Origin: Aurantibacter crassamenti
GTDB lineage: Bacteria; Bacteroidota; Bacteroidia; Flavobacteriales; Flavobacteriaceae
NCBI RefSeq assembly: GCF_016811105.1
Contig: NZ_JAFBGM010000001.1
Coordinates: 2,755,621 to 2,819,620 of the forward strand
Reading direction: 5' to 3'
DNA: 64,000 nt
Notes under the pieces: generated by a model
Seen by the model: the letters and a program-made list of their open reading frames with translations, nothing else
Told to the model about the DNA's origin: nothing
The model's database searches: none
Translations under genes and position numbers: made by a program
Part shown: one piece after another, positions 41,381-53,100 of the stretch
Layout: every line of letters starts with the position of its first letter
How positions within the stretch are numbered: position 1 is the first letter of the stretch

Positions 41381-44300
41381 ATGAATATGGGAAATAATTA
41401 TTCTAACCGTAAAATGGTCTTAAGTTTGCTGAACTTTGATTTATCTAAAATAACAAGTAGTACTGCTAGATTTTATCAGGCTATTATGATGTTTTTTGTA
41501 TTATTTCTTATAAATACATCAATAACCCATGCGCAATTACCAACATCTTTTCAGCAGGTAGATTTATTAACTGGTTTATCAAACGCAACTACAATGCAGT
41601 TTGCACAGGATGGAAGGATTTTTATACTAGATCGTTATGGCGAAGTGATAATTTATAAGACTGATACCCAGACCTCCGTAAGTGCAGGTACACTACCAGT
41701 TTATCATGAGTTTGAGGACGGTTTGTTAGGAATAGCCTTTGACCCTAATTTTTTGACTAATAATTACATTTATTTACATTACTCCGTTATTGGTGTGGAT
41801 AAAAATAGAGTTTCTCGCTTTACAATGAACGGAGATATTCTTGACCTAAATTCTGAAGTCATTATTCTTGATTGGGCGGTTCAACGAATCGTAAGTTTCC
41901 ATTCTGGTGGTGATATGGAGTTTGACTCACAGGGGAATCTATATATTGCTACTGGAGATAATACGAACCATGGTAATTATTCTAAGCAGCATGAAACAAA
42001 AGTTGAAGAAAGCGCTGAAAAAAGTTCTTCAAACACCAATGATTTACGAGGAAAAATTTTACGTATAAAACCTCAATCAAATGGCACTTATACAATACCT
42101 ACAGGTAACTTGTTTCCTGTTGGCACTGCGAATACAAGACCAGAAATCTATGTAATGGGAGCTCGGAACCCATATCGTATTTCAATAGATAAAACAAATA
42201 CTGATTGGTTGTTTTGGGGAGAAGTTGGCCCAGATGCGAATGCAGCAAGTACTACCGGCCCAGAAGGATTAGATGAGCTTAACTTGGTTAAGACGGCAGG
42301 AAATTATGGTTGGCCTTATTTTTCTGGAGAAGATAATGATGCGTATGAAATGCTTCATAGAAATCCATCACCATTTTATAATAATCCTGCAGCACCTGAA
42401 AATACATCACCACTCAATACAGGGTTGACTATATTACCAGCTTCAGAACCCGCATGGTTAGAATTTTTTCATGAATGCTATTTAGCAGGTCCAGTATATC
42501 ATCACAATGCCGGTCTTACTGATTTACAACGTTTTCCAGTTGATTTTGATGAGCATTTCTTTTATTATGATTTTAATACAAGTCAAATATGGGCGGTAGA
42601 AATGGATATTCAAGGGAATATTGTTAGTAATGAACAGTTTGCTCCATTAGTATTTCCAGATTCTAAAAACGGATTTATAGATATGGAAATGGGTCCTGAT
42701 GGAAAAATGTATATTCTGGCCTATGGTGCAGGTTGTTGTCCAGAAAATGTAGGAACCGGTAGATTATTAAGAGTGGATTATACAGGAGTTACTACAAATG
42801 CTCCTCCTACAGTTAATATTGGCTCCAATGTAACTAGTGGTGCATTGCCTTTAACTGTTAACTTTTCTAGCGCAGGAACAACTGACCCTAATGGTGATTC
42901 ACCATTAACCTATGAATGGGATTTTGATGGAGATGGTTTTGTAGACTCAATTGCGGAAAACCCAACACATGTGTATAATTCTGCTGGCACATTTAATGTT
43001 CAATTGAAAGTTGATGATGGTAATGGTGGTGTTGGAGTAAATAATTTAACAATTTATGCAGGTAATACTGCAGCCGAATTTAGCTATACCTCTCCCGTAG
43101 ATGGTGGTTTTATTGATTGGGGTGATGATATTGATCTCAATTTAACGGTTACTGATCAAGAAGATGGATCAACAGGCTCTGGTATTGATTGTAATGATGT
43201 TAATATAGTTCCAGCTTTAGGTCATTTAAATCATTTTCATGATTTAGCAACATTGACAGGCTGTCCTCAGAATTTCACACTTGGCTATGATGGTCATGAC
43301 GTTTCTGGTGAAATGGATTTATTTTACGTTGTGAATGCTAATTATACCGATCAAGATGGTTTAACCGCTTTTGATCAAATTTTACTACATCCGAAGCGAA
43401 AAGAAGCAGAATATTACGACACCCAAAGTGGCACATCGATAATAGCTAATACAGATTCTTATGAAGGCGGTGCATCGGCAATAGAAGTAGATAATAATGG
43501 ATATATTTCCTATACGGGTAGGAATTTATACAATATGACATCAGTAAAATATAAAGTTGCTTCTTCAAACGCTGACGGTTCAATTGAGTTTAGGTTAGGT
43601 AGCCCAACGGGCACAATTATTGCCACTACCAATGTGCCAAATACAGGAAGTTTAACTAGTTGGCAAATAGTGGAAACCTCATTTTCGGCACCAGTAGGGA
43701 AACAAGATTTGTTCTTTGTTTTTAAAAGCACAAATGCTACACAAAATATTTTTAACTTGAATTATGTTGAATTTATAGGATCTGGTGTTTCCATTGATAA
43801 TTCACCACCTGAAGTCCATAGTGTCGAGGCAATAGGTTCAACACAAGTAAAAGTTAAGTTTTCGGAATATGTTTCTTCTGCAACTGCAAATCAATTGTCA
43901 AACTATTCAATTGATAATGGAATTTCTATTTCTTCTGCTCAATTAGAACCAGATGGTTTAAATGTTGTTCTTACAGTTTCACCGATAAGTTCCAATGATA
44001 CATATAACATAACGGTAAGTAATGTTAAAAATATTGCTGGTTTAACTATAATTTCTGATACGTACTCTTTTTCTAATGTAAGCTCATTGCGCCTTAATGC
44101 AGGTGGCCCTGATTTGATTTATGGTACAGAATCATATATCGCTGACGACTTTTCAAATGGAGGAAGTTTATTTGATAAAATAATAGAGATTGCAGGTACG
44201 GATAATGATGAGTTATATCATACGGAACGTTATGGAGATTTTGCTTATGAGATTCCAGTACCAGTATCTGGGGAGTATGATATTCGCCTGCATTTTGCCG

Positions 44301-46834
44301 AGTTGTATTTTGGTGTTGGCAGTGTACCAGGTGGTGAAGGGTCACGAGTATTTAACATTATTATTGAGGGAGAAACAGTTTTGAGTAACTTCGATATCCT
44401 ATCAGAAGTGGACCCAGCAACCGCTTTGCAAAAGGAGTTAGATAATATTAGTGTAACAGATGGATTTGCAACTATACAATTGGTATCGGTTACACAGAAC
44501 GCAAAAATATCTGGAATTGAGATACTTCCAGCAGATACATTTATGTCGGTACCCGATATTATTATTACATCACCTCAAAATGGGTGGAATGTTAATCAAT
44601 CATCGTTTGATGTAGCTTTTAGAGTTGAAAATTGGACTATAATGGAAGGTGATACACACATACATTATTATGTTGATGGTGTATTAAGTAGTCCGTATTA
44701 TAGCCATGATCCAATTAATTTTAATGATTTAAGTATTGGTAGTCACACAATTCGAATTGAATTGTTTTATGCGAACCATACTCCAACTGGAATATTTGAT
44801 GAAGTTATGGTTTCGGTAACTGACCAACAGGTTTGCCATGAAACAGATTTTCCGGATTCTTGGGTCGTTCATGAATATGAAGCTAATCCATATACAGTTA
44901 TCTACACATATGCAGATAATGATTTAGACGGTGATGGCTTAAAAGATATAGTTACAGGTGGATGGTGGTATAAAAATTCAGGAGTAGTATCCGATAATTG
45001 GCAAAAAAATACAATAGGAACTAATTTTGGAAATGTTGCCCATGTTTATGATTTTGATGGAGATGGTGATATGGATTTGTTAGGTACAACACTTGGGGTT
45101 CCGCCAGATGCGGAATATGAAAGTGTTCAGCTTTTATGGGCTGAAAATGACGGTGAAGGGAACTTCACCATTCATAACAATATTCCTGTTATCACTTCAA
45201 GTTGGAGTGAACCTTTTCTTGCAGGCATTGCTGGTGGAGATTTCGGAAGTGGTGGCTCTTATCAAATGGCAATTAATTGGAATGGCGCAGAAAGTAATGG
45301 TGCACCAATGCAATTACTTACTCCAACAGATACACCAACAACAGGTACTTGGTCTATAGTGGATATTAGTGATGATTCTACGGGAGAAGATGTTCAAGCC
45401 GCCGATATTGATCGTGATGGAGACCTTGATATTTTTCAAGGAACTAATTGGTTGGAGAATGATGGTAATGGTAATTTTACAACTCATCTAACAGGAATTA
45501 CTTATGATTCAACAGTAGATAGAGCTCAATTGGCCGATTTTGATCAAGATGGGGATTTGGATGCTGTGGTTGGTCAGTTAGGTTTTGGAAGTGGGGCAAA
45601 TAGGTTCGAGTTTTCATGGTTCGCGGCTCCTTCAGATCCTAAACAACAATGGGTTAGAAATGTCTTATCAACAGATGTCAAGGGTAGTTTAAGTGTATTT
45701 GCTATCGATATCGATTTTGATGGGGATAAAGATATTGTAGTTGGTGAATGGTTGGGAAGTAGAAGGTTAATTGCCTTTGAAAATAATTTATGTAGTACAG
45801 GAGATTGGGAAACTCATATTATTGACGATAGTCCTCAGAATTGGGAACACCACGATGGAGCACGAGTTGTGGATATTGATAATGATGGTGATTATGATGT
45901 TGTATCCAATGGTTTTAAAAATCAAAAAGTTCTTAGAATCTATGAAAATACAACTGCACTATTCGTAAGCAATGAACCTGATGTAAATGCGGGTATTGAC
46001 CAAATAGTAGTTTTACCTACGAATTCAATTTCTATAACTGGTTCTGCAACTGACATTGAAGGTGGACCGCTTGCATTTGTATGGACGCAAATTAGTGGAC
46101 CAAATTCGGCAGAATTATCTGGCGTAAATACCGCTACATTATCTGCTAGTGATTTAGTTTTAGGGGAGTATATTTTTAGATTAACCGTTACTGATGCTGA
46201 AAGTAATTTTGGTTTCGACGAAGTAAAAGTTACAGTTACTGATGGAACTTATAGTTTACCAGTGGTAAATGCAGGTGAAGATGTTGTTGTTGAGTTGCCA
46301 AATAGCACTGCTGTTTTAACAGGTACTGCAAGTGATCCAGATGGTGGCACGGTAACCTATCAGTGGACACAAGAAAGTGGTCCTGGTAATGCAATTGTAA
46401 GTGGTGAGACAACACTTGAAATAGAAGTGTCTGATTTAATAGAAGGTGAATACAATTTCAGATTGACAGTTACTGATGACGAAGGTGAAATAGCATTTGA
46501 TGAGGTTACCATCAATGTTTACCCAGAAGGTGAGATACCTAATCCAATAACTGGTGAAATGCGTGTTATTTTAACGGAAAACCCAGCTAAGGATGGTATT
46601 GCTAAAATAAAGGTGATTGATGCACCTGCTGATATGGAGGTAATCACTATATATTTACATGATGTTGGTGGTAGATATATTGCTAGCTTCAATGCGCAAG
46701 ATGAAGATGTAGCTCAAGCTGATGGTGAAACATATCATATTCCAGTAGCAACATTGAGAGATGGAATCTACTTTATCGGTGTGGGTATGAATCAAGGTAA
46801 ACCTAGTCTAATTAAATTAGTAATAGATAATTAA
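41381..46834 (+). CDS. Secreted multidomain sorbosone/PQQ-dehydrogenase-like protein with CBM6, malectin and FG-GAP domains
   Basis: An 1817-residue exported protein; a hydrophobic signal region ends near ITHAQ (residue ~50). Domains in order: GSDH-type beta-propeller (about 51-470; HSGGDMEFDSQGNLYIATGD, VMGARNPYRISID), PKD (474-562), a beta domain, CBM6 (668-803, opening KRKEAEYYD), an Ig-like domain, malectin (902-1050, LRLNAGG... LHFAELYFGVGS), an Ig-like domain, FG-GAP/VCBS propeller repeats with D-x-D-G-D loops (1155-1527), two PKD/REJ domains (1531-1717) and a divergent T9SS type-A sorting domain (1726-1817). GSDH relatives oxidise sugars with PQQ, but many secreted ones are untested. 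A homologous, longer copy follows. Its own promoter and terminator make it a single-gene unit. Start could be Met3. Confidence 0.85.
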   Translation: MNMGNNYSNRKMVLSLLNFDLSKITSSTARFYQAIMMFFVLFLINTSITHAQLPTSFQQVDLLTGLSNATTMQFAQDGRIFILDRYGEVIIYKTDTQTSVSAGTLPVYHEFEDGLLGIAFDPNFLTNNYIYLHYSVIGVDKNRVSRFTMNGDILDLNSEVIILDWAVQRIVSFHSGGDMEFDSQGNLYIATGDNTNHGNYSKQHETKVEESAEKSSSNTNDLRGKILRIKPQSNGTYTIPTGNLFPVGTANTRPEIYVMGARNPYRISIDKTNTDWLFWGEVGPDANAASTTGPEGLDELNLVKTAGNYGWPYFSGEDNDAYEMLHRNPSPFYNNPAAPENTSPLNTGLTILPASEPAWLEFFHECYLAGPVYHHNAGLTDLQRFPVDFDEHFFYYDFNTSQIWAVEMDIQGNIVSNEQFAPLVFPDSKNGFIDMEMGPDGKMYILAYGAGCCPENVGTGRLLRVDYTGVTTNAPPTVNIGSNVTSGALPLTVNFSSAGTTDPNGDSPLTYEWDFDGDGFVDSIAENPTHVYNSAGTFNVQLKVDDGNGGVGVNNLTIYAGNTAAEFSYTSPVDGGFIDWGDDIDLNLTVTDQEDGSTGSGIDCNDVNIVPALGHLNHFHDLATLTGCPQNFTLGYDGHDVSGEMDLFYVVNANYTDQDGLTAFDQILLHPKRKEAEYYDTQSGTSIIANTDSYEGGASAIEVDNNGYISYTGRNLYNMTSVKYKVASSNADGSIEFRLGSPTGTIIATTNVPNTGSLTSWQIVETSFSAPVGKQDLFFVFKSTNATQNIFNLNYVEFIGSGVSIDNSPPEVHSVEAIGSTQVKVKFSEYVSSATANQLSNYSIDNGISISSAQLEPDGLNVVLTVSPISSNDTYNITVSNVKNIAGLTIISDTYSFSNVSSLRLNAGGPDLIYGTESYIADDFSNGGSLFDKIIEIAGTDNDELYHTERYGDFAYEIPVPVSGEYDIRLHFAELYFGVGSVPGGEGSRVFNIIIEGETVLSNFDILSEVDPATALQKELDNISVTDGFATIQLVSVTQNAKISGIEILPADTFMSVPDIIITSPQNGWNVNQSSFDVAFRVENWTIMEGDTHIHYYVDGVLSSPYYSHDPINFNDLSIGSHTIRIELFYANHTPTGIFDEVMVSVTDQQVCHETDFPDSWVVHEYEANPYTVIYTYADNDLDGDGLKDIVTGGWWYKNSGVVSDNWQKNTIGTNFGNVAHVYDFDGDGDMDLLGTTLGVPPDAEYESVQLLWAENDGEGNFTIHNNIPVITSSWSEPFLAGIAGGDFGSGGSYQMAINWNGAESNGAPMQLLTPTDTPTTGTWSIVDISDDSTGEDVQAADIDRDGDLDIFQGTNWLENDGNGNFTTHLTGITYDSTVDRAQLADFDQDGDLDAVVGQLGFGSGANRFEFSWFAAPSDPKQQWVRNVLSTDVKGSLSVFAIDIDFDGDKDIVVGEWLGSRRLIAFENNLCSTGDWETHIIDDSPQNWEHHDGARVVDIDNDGDYDVVSNGFKNQKVLRIYENTTALFVSNEPDVNAGIDQIVVLPTNSISITGSATDIEGGPLAFVWTQISGPNSAELSGVNTATLSASDLVLGEYIFRLTVTDAESNFGFDEVKVTVTDGTYSLPVVNAGEDVVVELPNSTAVLTGTASDPDGGTVTYQWTQESGPGNAIVSGETTLEIEVSDLIEGEYNFRLTVTDDEGEIAFDEVTINVYPEGEIPNPITGEMRVILTENPAKDGIAKIKVIDAPADMEVITIYLHDVGGRYIASFNAQDEDVAQADGETYHIPVATLRDGIYFIGVGMNQGKPSLIKLVIDN

Positions 46835-46857
46835 ATTAATTACTTTCTCTATATTTT

Positions 46858-46892
46858 AAAAAAAGCTCTGAAATTTTTTCAGAGCTTTTTTT
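46858..46892 (+). terminator. Rho-independent terminator after the first sugar-dehydrogenase-like gene
   Basis: A perfect 16-bp inverted repeat with core AAGCTCTGAAA, a three-base loop and a terminal run of seven T, starting 24 bases after the stop codon. Termination is expected before the second paralogue. Confidence 0.9.
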
Positions 46893-47041
46893 GCATTATA
46901 CATTGTATATTTATAGAAAAGGTAGTTCGTCAACCATCTTTGTAGTTTAACGAATAGAAAGTGATATTTTCTTTTAGTAATAGAAAACTCGCTATTTTTA
47001 ATAACTCCCCCTTATTTCAAGTGATCATTTATTTTATCTTT

Positions 47042-47049
47042 TACATTTG
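47042..47049 (+). promoter_or_regulatory. Probable -7 promoter box of the second sugar-dehydrogenase-like gene
   Basis: TACATTTG fits TAnnTTTG exactly. The distance from its last base to the ATG at 47102 is 53 bases, the same as between the -7 box and ATG of the upstream paralogue, although the two leaders are otherwise unlike. The -33 partner is poor (TTTC 23 bases upstream). If right, the TTG at 47051 lies upstream of or at the transcript start and cannot be the start codon. Confidence 0.45.
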
Positions 47050-47101
47050 ATTGCAAAGAGTATTTAAAAAGTTAATTACGCATAATATAAAAGCATCTTT
47101 A

Positions 47102-50100
47102 ATGAAAAGTGAAGCTACTTTAATTTCTAAAAAATCACCATACTTTGATTATAATTTTAATATAGATTTCACCTGGCATTCATACATATTAGTAGCATTT
47201 TTATTATTTGTTAACATTACTCTAACAGCACAATTACCATCTTCCTTTCAAAAAGTTGAACTACTCAGCGGGCTTTCAAATACGACTACCATGCGGTTCG
47301 CACCTGATGGACGTATCTTTATTTTAGATCGTTATGGTGAAGTAATAATCTACAAGCCAAATTCACAATTATCAGTTTCTGCTGGTACAATTCCAGTTTA
47401 TCATGAATTTGAAGATGGTTTATTGGGTATTGCATTTGATCCTAATTTTAGTTCTAACAGTTATATTTATTTACATTATTCTGTATTAGCAGAAAATAAA
47501 AATAGGGTATCCCGTTTTACCATGAACGGAGATATTCTCGAATTAAACTCTGAGGTTATATTGCTAGACTGGGAGACACAAAGAATTTTAAGCTATCATT
47601 CTGGCGGCGATATGGATTTTGATTCTCAAGGGAATCTATATATTGCTACAGGCGATAATACTAACCACGGTAGTTATTCTAAACAACATAAAACGAAAGT
47701 TGAAGAAAGTGCTGAAAAAAGTTCTTCCAATACCAATGATTTAAGAGGTAAAATTTTACGAATTACCCCACAAGAAAATGGCACCTATACAATACCTCCA
47801 GGTAACTTATTTCCTGTTGGCACAGCAAACACAAGAGCTGAAATTTATGTGATGGGAGCTCGCAATGCATACAGAATTTCAATTGATAAGGAAAATACAG
47901 ATTGGTTATTTTGGGGAGAAGTTGGTCCTGATGCTAATAGTCCCAGTGCTTTAGGACCTGAAGGATTAGATGAAATGAACTTGGTAAAGTCGGCAGGCAA
48001 TTATGGATGGCCCTATTTTTCAGGAGAAGATAATGATGCATATGAAATGCTTAATATAACTCCATCGCCATTTTATAATAATCCAGCAGCTCCAGTAAAT
48101 ACATCGCCATTTAATACTGGTCTAACCATACTGCCAGCGGCTGAACCTGCCTGGTTAGAATTTTTTCATGAAAGTTACTTTGCAGGACCTCGCTATTATC
48201 ACAATGGTGCGTTAACAGATCAACAACGATTTCCTGTTGAATTTGATGAGCACTTTTTTTATTATGATTTTAATACAAGCCAAATTTGGGCTGTAAAAAT
48301 GGATGCTCAAGGTAATATAATAAATAACGAACAATTAGCACCATTGGTTTTTCCGGATACAAAAAATGGATTTATTGACATAGAAATGGGCACTGATGGG
48401 CACATGTATATTTTGGCTTATGGAAAAGGATGCTGCCCTTCAAATGTTGGAACTGGTAAATTGATTCGAGTTGATTATACAGGGGTTGTAACAAATACTC
48501 CACCGGTAGTTTCTTTAAATAGTGATGTAAGCAGCGGGACATTACCTTTCACAGTCAATTTTTCAAGTGATGGCACATTTGATCAAGAAGGTGACTCACC
48601 ATTAACTTATGAATGGGATTTTGATGGAGATGGTTTCGTAGATTCTATAGCTGAAAACCCAACTTATATTTATAACACTGCTGGTGTTTTCAATGTTCAA
48701 TTGAAAGTTGATGATGGTAAAGGTGGTGTTGGGGTTAATAATATAACTATATACGCGGGTAATACTGCAGCTACTTTTGAATTTAACTCACCCGTAGATG
48801 GTGGGTTTATGAATTGGGATGATGATATAAATTTCGATTTAGAAGTTAACGATATCGAAGATGGCAGTATATCAAATGGAATAGATTGTAACGATGTCAA
48901 TGTAATTCCTTCACTTGGTCATTTGAATCATTTTCATGATGGCGCTACCATGAATGCCTGTATTCAAAATTTATCATTGGATCCCGGGTCTCATGATATC
49001 AATGGTGAAATGGACATATTTTATGTGCTAAATGCAAATTATACAGATCAAGGAGGGTTAACAGCATATGATCAATTAATTCTACATCCTAAAAGAAAAG
49101 AAGCTGAGTTCTTTTCTTCTAGTTCAGGTGTAAATAAAATTGCTAATACCGATAGCAATGGAGGAGGGAGTGAGGCAATTCGTGTGAATCATAATGATTA
49201 TATTGTTTTTGAAGGAAGGAATCTTTTAAATATAAATTCAATTAAATATCGTACTGCTGCAGCCACAATTGGAGGTAGAATTGAATTCAGAATTGACAGC
49301 CCCAATGGACAACTTTTATCTACAACTGTAATTCCGGTAACAGGTAGTGCTAACAATTGGATTGATGTGGAATCTACTTTTATAGATCCTAGTGGAAAAC
49401 ATGATTTATTTCTCGTGTTTAAAAACAACGCAGGTGAACAAAATATTTTTGATTTAAATTATGTAGAGTTCATTGGTACGGGTGTATCAATTGATAATTC
49501 TCCTCCAAAAGTGAATGAGGTTTTATCTATCAATAGCACATCAACTAAAGTTATATTCTCTGAATATCTTACAAAGTCTACTGCAGAAGAAATAGCAAAT
49601 TATAGTGTAAATAATGGTATTTCTGTTACTTCAGCAATTTTACAATCAGATAATCGAACTGTGGTTTTAACGCATACTGCAATTAACGCAGATACGACAT
49701 ATCAATTAAATGTTAATAACGTAATTAACTTAGCAGGCCTCTCCGTAATTCAAAACAATTTTACTTTTTCAGTTTTCAGTCCAGTCAGAATTAATGTTGG
49801 GGGTGAAAACCATACCACAATAAATGATGATGTTTTTATAGCAGATGTCTATGCTACAGGTGGTAAGCTTTATAACAGAAGCGTTGTTATTGCAGATACA
49901 CCTGATGACCTTATATATCAATCTGAACGCTTTGGTAATTTCACCTATGAAATTCCAATACCCGTAGCGGGCGAATATGACTTACGTTTGCATTTTGCAG
50001 AACTTTATTTTGGGGTAGGTAGTACATCAGGTGGTGCAGGTTCTAGAATATTTAATGTTAGTGTTGAAGATATATCTGTTTTAACAGATTTTGATATTTT

Positions 50101-53100
50101 ATCCGAAGTACCTCCTGCCACAGCTCTTTTAAAAGAGTTAGATAATATTTCTATTACAGATGGATTTGCAACTATAAAATTTTCATCCATTATAGAAAAC
50201 CCAAAGGTATCTGCAATAGAAATATTATCAAAAGATACTTTTAGTGTCGCACCAACTATAAAGATAAATTCACCTTCTAATGGTGCAGATGTAAATCTTC
50301 CATTTGATGTACCATTTGCTGTTCAAAATTGGGAGATTCAAGAAGGTAGTACCCATATGCATTATTATATAGATGGAGTTATGGTCGGACCGCATTATAA
50401 TTATGACCCAATAATTTTTGATGACTTAAGTTTGGGTAAACATACAATACGATTAGAATTGTATGAAGCAGGCCACATACCAACAGGGAATTATGATGAA
50501 GTAACAATAAATGTTACAACGCAAAACGTTTGTAATACGGGAGTATTTCCTAAAAATTGGATCGTACATGAGATTGGTGAGGAACTTCCATACCGACATG
50601 TTTATATAATACCAAACGAAGACTTAGATGGAGATGGATTAAAAGATATAGTAACTGGAGCTTGGTGGTACAAAAACCCAGGTAATGCGTCTGGTAATTG
50701 GCAACGAAATGTAATAGGTGCACCTTTAAACAATATTGCATTTGCACATGATTTTGATAATGATGGCGATATAGATTTGTTTGGTACTCAAGGTGAATAT
50801 AAGGGTGTTGATATGGCTTGGGCTGAAAATGATGGCTCTGGCAATTTTACAATTCACACAAATATTCCTTCAGAAAATGTACAAACGACATATTGGGAGC
50901 CTCTTATATCCGGTATAGCCGGAGGTGTTTTCGAGCCTAATGGACCATTTCAATTGGTGATTACATGGAATGGTGCTGAAAATGATAATTCACCTGTACA
51001 AATATTAAGTGTTCCAAGTGATCCAGTGAATATACCATGGACTCTAGACAATTTAAATCCTGATTCACTAGGAGAAGATATAATAAAAGGTGATATCGAT
51101 GGTGATGGTGATTTAGATTTATTTCAATCTAGCAATTGGCTTAGAAATGATGGGAACGGTGTTTTTACAACTTTTAATACGGGTATTTCTTATGTGTCAA
51201 CGCCAGATCGAGCTCAATTAGCAGATTTTGATGGTGATGGTGATTTAGATGCTGTTGTAGGTCAATTAGGAATACAAACAGATGACTCCGCAAAAACGGA
51301 ATTTGCATGGTTTGAAGCACCAGCAGATCCTACCCAGAATTGGACAAAACATATTTTAGCCACAGATATTAGTGGTAGCTTAAGCGTTTTTGCCACAGAT
51401 ATAGATTTTGATGGTGACAATGATATCGTTGTAGGTGAATGGCGAGATGGTCATAGACTAATCGCTTTTCAAAATGATTTATGCAATTCTGGTACTTGGA
51501 TTAGAAAAACAATTGAATCAAGTGGAAATGGTTTTGACCACCATAATGGCGCACAAGTAATTGATATTGATAATGATGGTGACCTAGATATTGTATCCAT
51601 TGGATGGAGTAATATAGTGCCTCGAATTTTCGAGAACACTAGTATCATCTTAAGCAGCGACCCTATTGTTGATCTTATGGAAGATCAGATTATTACATTA
51701 CCCACATCAAGTATTATTTTAACAAGCACCGCTAGCGATCCTGATGGAGGTGCAGTTTCTTTTATGTGGACACAACAGAGTGGTCCCAATAATGCGAATT
51801 TGGCCAACTCAAACACATCAACGCTAACAGCTACTAATCTTGTTGAAGGTGACTATATTTTCCGATTGACTGTAACTGATGATGAGAATGATTCAATTTA
51901 TGATGAGGTTACTGTTTCCGTTTTAAAAGATTCAGGCAATAATTTTGTTTTACGAATTAATGCTGGCGGCCCTGAAGTAAATTACAACGGCTCTGATTTT
52001 ATTGAAGATACTTATTTTGATTCAGGTAAGGTTTTGTATAGACCGCAAACGGGACTGCCACAACCTTTTAATAGTATGCGTTTTAATCGTACAAAGCAAA
52101 TGGCATATAATATCCCATTGACTGATGGTGAATATATTATCAAGCTTTATTTTGCAGAATTATGGTTTGGAGCAACGAGTGGCGGTGTTGGTGGAGTAGG
52201 AAGCAGAGTATTTGACGTCAAATTGGAGGGAGCGTTAGTAGAAGATAATCTCGATGTTTATGAAGAGGCAGGTGCGAATGCGATGATGGTAAAAACACAT
52301 ATTGTAACTGTTACAGATGGTGTTCTAGATATTGAGTTTTCGGCGTTAGCCGACGATGGTGGTACACGTGATCCCATTATAAATACAATTGAGATTTTAG
52401 GTCAGAGTTCTACTAACGTAGTGCCAATAGTAGATCTTATGGAAGATCAGATCATTACTTTACCCATATCAAGTATTACTTTAAGCGGTTCAGGTAGTGA
52501 TCCTGATGGTGGAATAGTTTCATTTTTATGGACGCAAACAAGCGGACCAACTGTAGCAACATTAGATGGAAACACTTCAACAAACCTTATTGCTTCAAAC
52601 CTTGAAGAAGGTAATTATGTTTTCCGTTTAACGGTTACTGATGACGAAGAAGACCTAGTATATGATGAAGTAAATATTACAGTGTTGCCTGAAACAATTA
52701 CAGGAACACAGCAACCTACTGTGGATCTAGAGGAAGATCAGATCATTACCTTACCAATATCAAGTATTACTTTAAGTGGTTCAGGTAGTGACCCCGATGG
52801 AGGTTCAGTAACTTTTGTGTGGACGCAACAAAGTGGACCCAATACTGCAAATTTGACCAACGCAAACACATCGAAGTTAACAGCTTCAAATCTAGATGAA
52901 GGTAACTACGTTTTTCGATTGACCGTAACCGATGATGAGAATGATACTGCTTTTGATGAAGTATCGGTACAAGTCGAAGGGGAAGTTTTAGAAAATCAAA
53001 ATCCAATCGCAAATGCTGGTAATGACCAATCAATCATATTACCAACAAACAGTATTACTTTAAGCGGTTCAGGTACTGATGAAGATGGGAACATAGAATC

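Noticed and set aside
47051..47101. TTG start extending the second giant protein by 17 residues
   Set aside because: It lies directly after a TACATTTG promoter box, and the ATG at 47102 reproduces the leader length of the paralogue.
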